Part shown: piece after piece, positions 62,398 to 64,000 of the stretch
Layout: the number at the start of each line of letters is the position of its first letter
Numbering within the stretch: the first letter of the stretch is position 1
Source: Mycobacterium sp. ITM-2016-00318
GTDB taxonomy: Bacteria; Actinomycetota; Actinomycetes; Mycobacteriales; Mycobacteriaceae
DNA length: 64,000 nucleotides
Assembly (NCBI RefSeq): GCF_002968285.2
Contig: NZ_CP134400.1
Location: 1,116,001 to 1,180,000, forward strand
Reading direction: 5' to 3'
The notes under the pieces: model-generated
The model's database searches: none
What the model saw: only the letters and a program-made list of their open reading frames with translations
What the model was told of the DNA's origin: nothing
Program-made: the position numbers and the translations under genes

Positions 62398-63780
62398 ATG
62401 GCTGGTCAACCGACAACCCGGCTGCAGGTCAGCGGGTACAGATTCCTGGTGCGCCGGATGGAGCACGCGCTGCTGCGCGGAGACATCAGCATGCTGCACG
62501 ATCCGATGCGGGCGCAGGCTCTCTCGTTCATCGCGGGCTGCGTGTTGGCGGTCGTCGGCCTTGCGATTTGCGCCATCCTGGCATTCCTTCGGCCGGACAC
62601 CCCGGTGGGCGACGCGGCCATCGTCATGTCCCGCGGCTCGGGAGCCCTCTACGTCCGAGTCGGCGACACTTTGCACCCCGTCCTGAACTTGGCGTCGGCG
62701 TATCTCGTCACAGGCAGCGCCGCGAAACCGCAGGCCGTGAATGACGCGCACATCAACAGCGCAAAGCGCGGCCCGCTGCTGGGTATCCCCGGCGCACCCG
62801 TCGTCGTCGCGAACCCCCTGTCGGTGAACGAGTCTGCGTGGACCATCTGCGAGGACACGACCACCACGTTGATCGCCGGCAAGACAGAAGGCCATGATCG
62901 AGGCGATCGGCAGCCCAACATTCTGGTGACGGCCCGCTCGGAGAGCGCCGCGACGACGTACCTGCTCTACGACGGGCAGCGGGCTCAGGTCGATCTTCGC
63001 AATCCAGCCGTCGTTTGGGCACTGCGGCTCGACGGTGTCGAGCCGCGACCCGTGTCGAGGTCGCTTCTTGATGCCATCCCCGAAGCACCGCCGATCGTCG
63101 TGCCCCACATCCCCGACGGCGGATCGACCAGCGCCCTTCGCGGCATGCGCGTCGGCGCAGTGGTGCGGGTGTTACGAGTCGACTCCGACGACTTCTTCGT
63201 CGTGATGGCCGACGGAGTTCAGCGCATCGGCGAAGTCGCGGCGAACCTGGTTCGTTCGCTCGACTCGCAGGGCAGCCGCGGCATCCCGGTCGTGTCGCCC
63301 GACGCTGTCAGCGGGCTCACCGTCGTCGACTCGCTCCCGGTGTCTACATACCCCCAGCGCGCTGGCGCCACTGTTGGTGCTCGCGATGGCGGTGCGCTGT
63401 GCGCGGAATGGCTTCCCGGCGGACCGAAGGTCTCTGTGTGGACCGAAGACGCCATGCCGGCCGCAGGCACCGCGGCTGTGCTGGCGCAGGCCGACGGCGA
63501 GGGAGCCGATATCGACAGCGTCGCTGTGCCACCGGGACGAAGTGCCTACGTACGGGCAGCGTCACTGGTGCGCGGGGATGGCGGCGGCGGTCCTCTGTAT
63601 CTCGTGACCGACACCGGAGTGCTCTACGGCATTCGCGATGAGGACACTGCGAAGATTCTCGGCCTCCAAGGCGAACCTGTCACGGCGCCATGGCCGCTTC
63701 TGTCTCGGCTGCCCCGCGGACCAGAACTGAACCGCGACAGTGCGTTAGTCGCGCGGGACGTTGTCGATCTTCCGCCTTGA
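62398..63780 (+). CDS. eccB4: ESX-4 secretion component EccB4
   Basis: This 460-residue protein begins MAGQPTTRLQVSGYRFLVRR, the EccB signature, with one membrane helix (ALSFIAGCVLAVVGLAICAI, residues about 42-66). A large periplasmic repeat domain carries the EccB disulfide cysteines (TICED and LCAEW). It is a core subunit of the ESX-4 type VII secretion pore. Its last 36 bases overlap the convergent mycP4 gene. The number 4 follows from synteny with truA and cutinase genes. Confidence 0.93.
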   Translation: MAGQPTTRLQVSGYRFLVRRMEHALLRGDISMLHDPMRAQALSFIAGCVLAVVGLAICAILAFLRPDTPVGDAAIVMSRGSGALYVRVGDTLHPVLNLASAYLVTGSAAKPQAVNDAHINSAKRGPLLGIPGAPVVVANPLSVNESAWTICEDTTTTLIAGKTEGHDRGDRQPNILVTARSESAATTYLLYDGQRAQVDLRNPAVVWALRLDGVEPRPVSRSLLDAIPEAPPIVVPHIPDGGSTSALRGMRVGAVVRVLRVDSDDFFVVMADGVQRIGEVAANLVRSLDSQGSRGIPVVSPDAVSGLTVVDSLPVSTYPQRAGATVGARDGGALCAEWLPGGPKVSVWTEDAMPAAGTAAVLAQADGEGADIDSVAVPPGRSAYVRAASLVRGDGGGGPLYLVTDTGVLYGIRDEDTAKILGLQGEPVTAPWPLLSRLPRGPELNRDSALVARDVVDLPP

Positions 63781-64000
63781 GCGACCGAGTGTGGCCGTCA
63801 TCGCCAGCGCGGCTGTAACCATTGCGACGCATAACCCTGCACCGCCGAACGCGATACGTCGCCCGCTTCCGTCTTGCTGAGGATCACGCTCGGGCAAGTC
63901 GGGAACGACACCATCGTTGGCCGACTCGGTCATGGGTGCGACCATGCTCGTGGTCGCGGCACCACCGCTGACCGCGGCGAGCGCATCGACGACACCGTGA
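63745..64000 (-). CDS. mycP4: Mycosin MycP4, C-terminal end (runs off right edge)
   Basis: The reverse strand from the right edge reads HGVVDALAAVSGG, the conserved end of the subtilisin-like mycosin protease domain. A linker follows, then the C-terminal membrane anchor (IAFGGAGLCVAMVTAALAMT) and the short basic tail RSRRKIDNVPRD. The catalytic triad lies outside the window. Mycosins cleave ESX substrates and stabilise the secretion complex. The adjacency and convergent 36-base overlap with eccB4 match the ESX-4 locus. Confidence 0.85.
   Translation of the reverse strand, partial: HGVVDALAAVSGGAATTSMVAPMTESANDGVVPDLPERDPQQDGSGRRIAFGGAGLCVAMVTAALAMTATLGRSRRKIDNVPRD

Overview
The window is high-GC actinobacterial DNA and almost certainly a mycobacterium, probably a rapid-growing Mycolicibacterium. 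Supporting this are a complete mce operon with yrbE permeases, a tandem-TetR Mce3R-type repressor, Culp-type cutinases, ESX-4 genes (eccB4, mycP4), F420-type LLM oxidoreductases and an rplQ with a long acidic tail. No tRNA, rRNA, CRISPR array or recognisable insertion sequence was seen.

Layout. (1) 1-3105: valine-catabolic genes mmsB (cut by the left edge), an acyl-CoA dehydrogenase and mmsA, then a secreted protein of unknown function. (2) 4613-18590: a lipid-oxidation and mel2 block. A leftward operon encodes a crotonase, two acyl-CoA dehydrogenases and a fused double acyl-CoA synthetase. A rightward operon encodes melF (LLM monooxygenase), melG (ferredoxin-reductase/flavoprotein fusion), melH (epoxide hydrolase), melI (flavin reductase), melJ (RibA-like) and melK (SDR). 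Gene order and sizes match M. tuberculosis Rv1933c-Rv1941. (3) 18531-33197: mce3R, a SnoaL-like gene, a scrambled relic, a LuxR/P450/SnoaL cassette and the full mce3-type operon (yrbE3A, yrbE3B, mce3A-F). The targets of Mce3R known from M. tuberculosis are thus gathered around the repressor.

(4) 33231-39875: rmlC, rmlB, two paralogous LLM enzymes, and a signalling pair made of a cNMP-binding histidine kinase and a receiver/thioredoxin-reductase-like fusion. (5) 40165-46936: infA, rpmJ, rpsM, rpsK, rpsD, rpoA, rplQ, truA and three cutinases, the conserved mycobacterial order. Hairpins occupy most of the untranslated spacers. (6) 46951-60310: an accessory insertion between the cutinases and the ESX-4 genes. 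It holds a DMT-type transporter with a CGNR-type regulator, a tightly coupled seven-gene leftward operon, and a 1450-residue AAA/TPR/GAF/cyclase protein upstream of it. (7) 60762-64000: a PE-PPE-type hydrolase, eccB4 and the 3' end of mycP4.

The most unusual system is the seven-gene operon 48607-55849. It encodes a 271-residue protein whose pattern suggests an HK97-fold (encapsulin-like) shell, a GGPP-type prenyl synthase, two small helical proteins, a CrtC-like hydratase, an SCP2-like protein and a phytoene-desaturase-like flavoprotein with a long disordered tail carrying a repeated helix. It may be a terpenoid pathway organised in or on a protein shell. The second notable structure is the 20290-20789 relic. 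It consists of the mce3 promoter and broken pieces of yrbE3A, yrbE3B and mce3R, left where a LuxR/P450/SnoaL cassette now separates mce3R from its operon.
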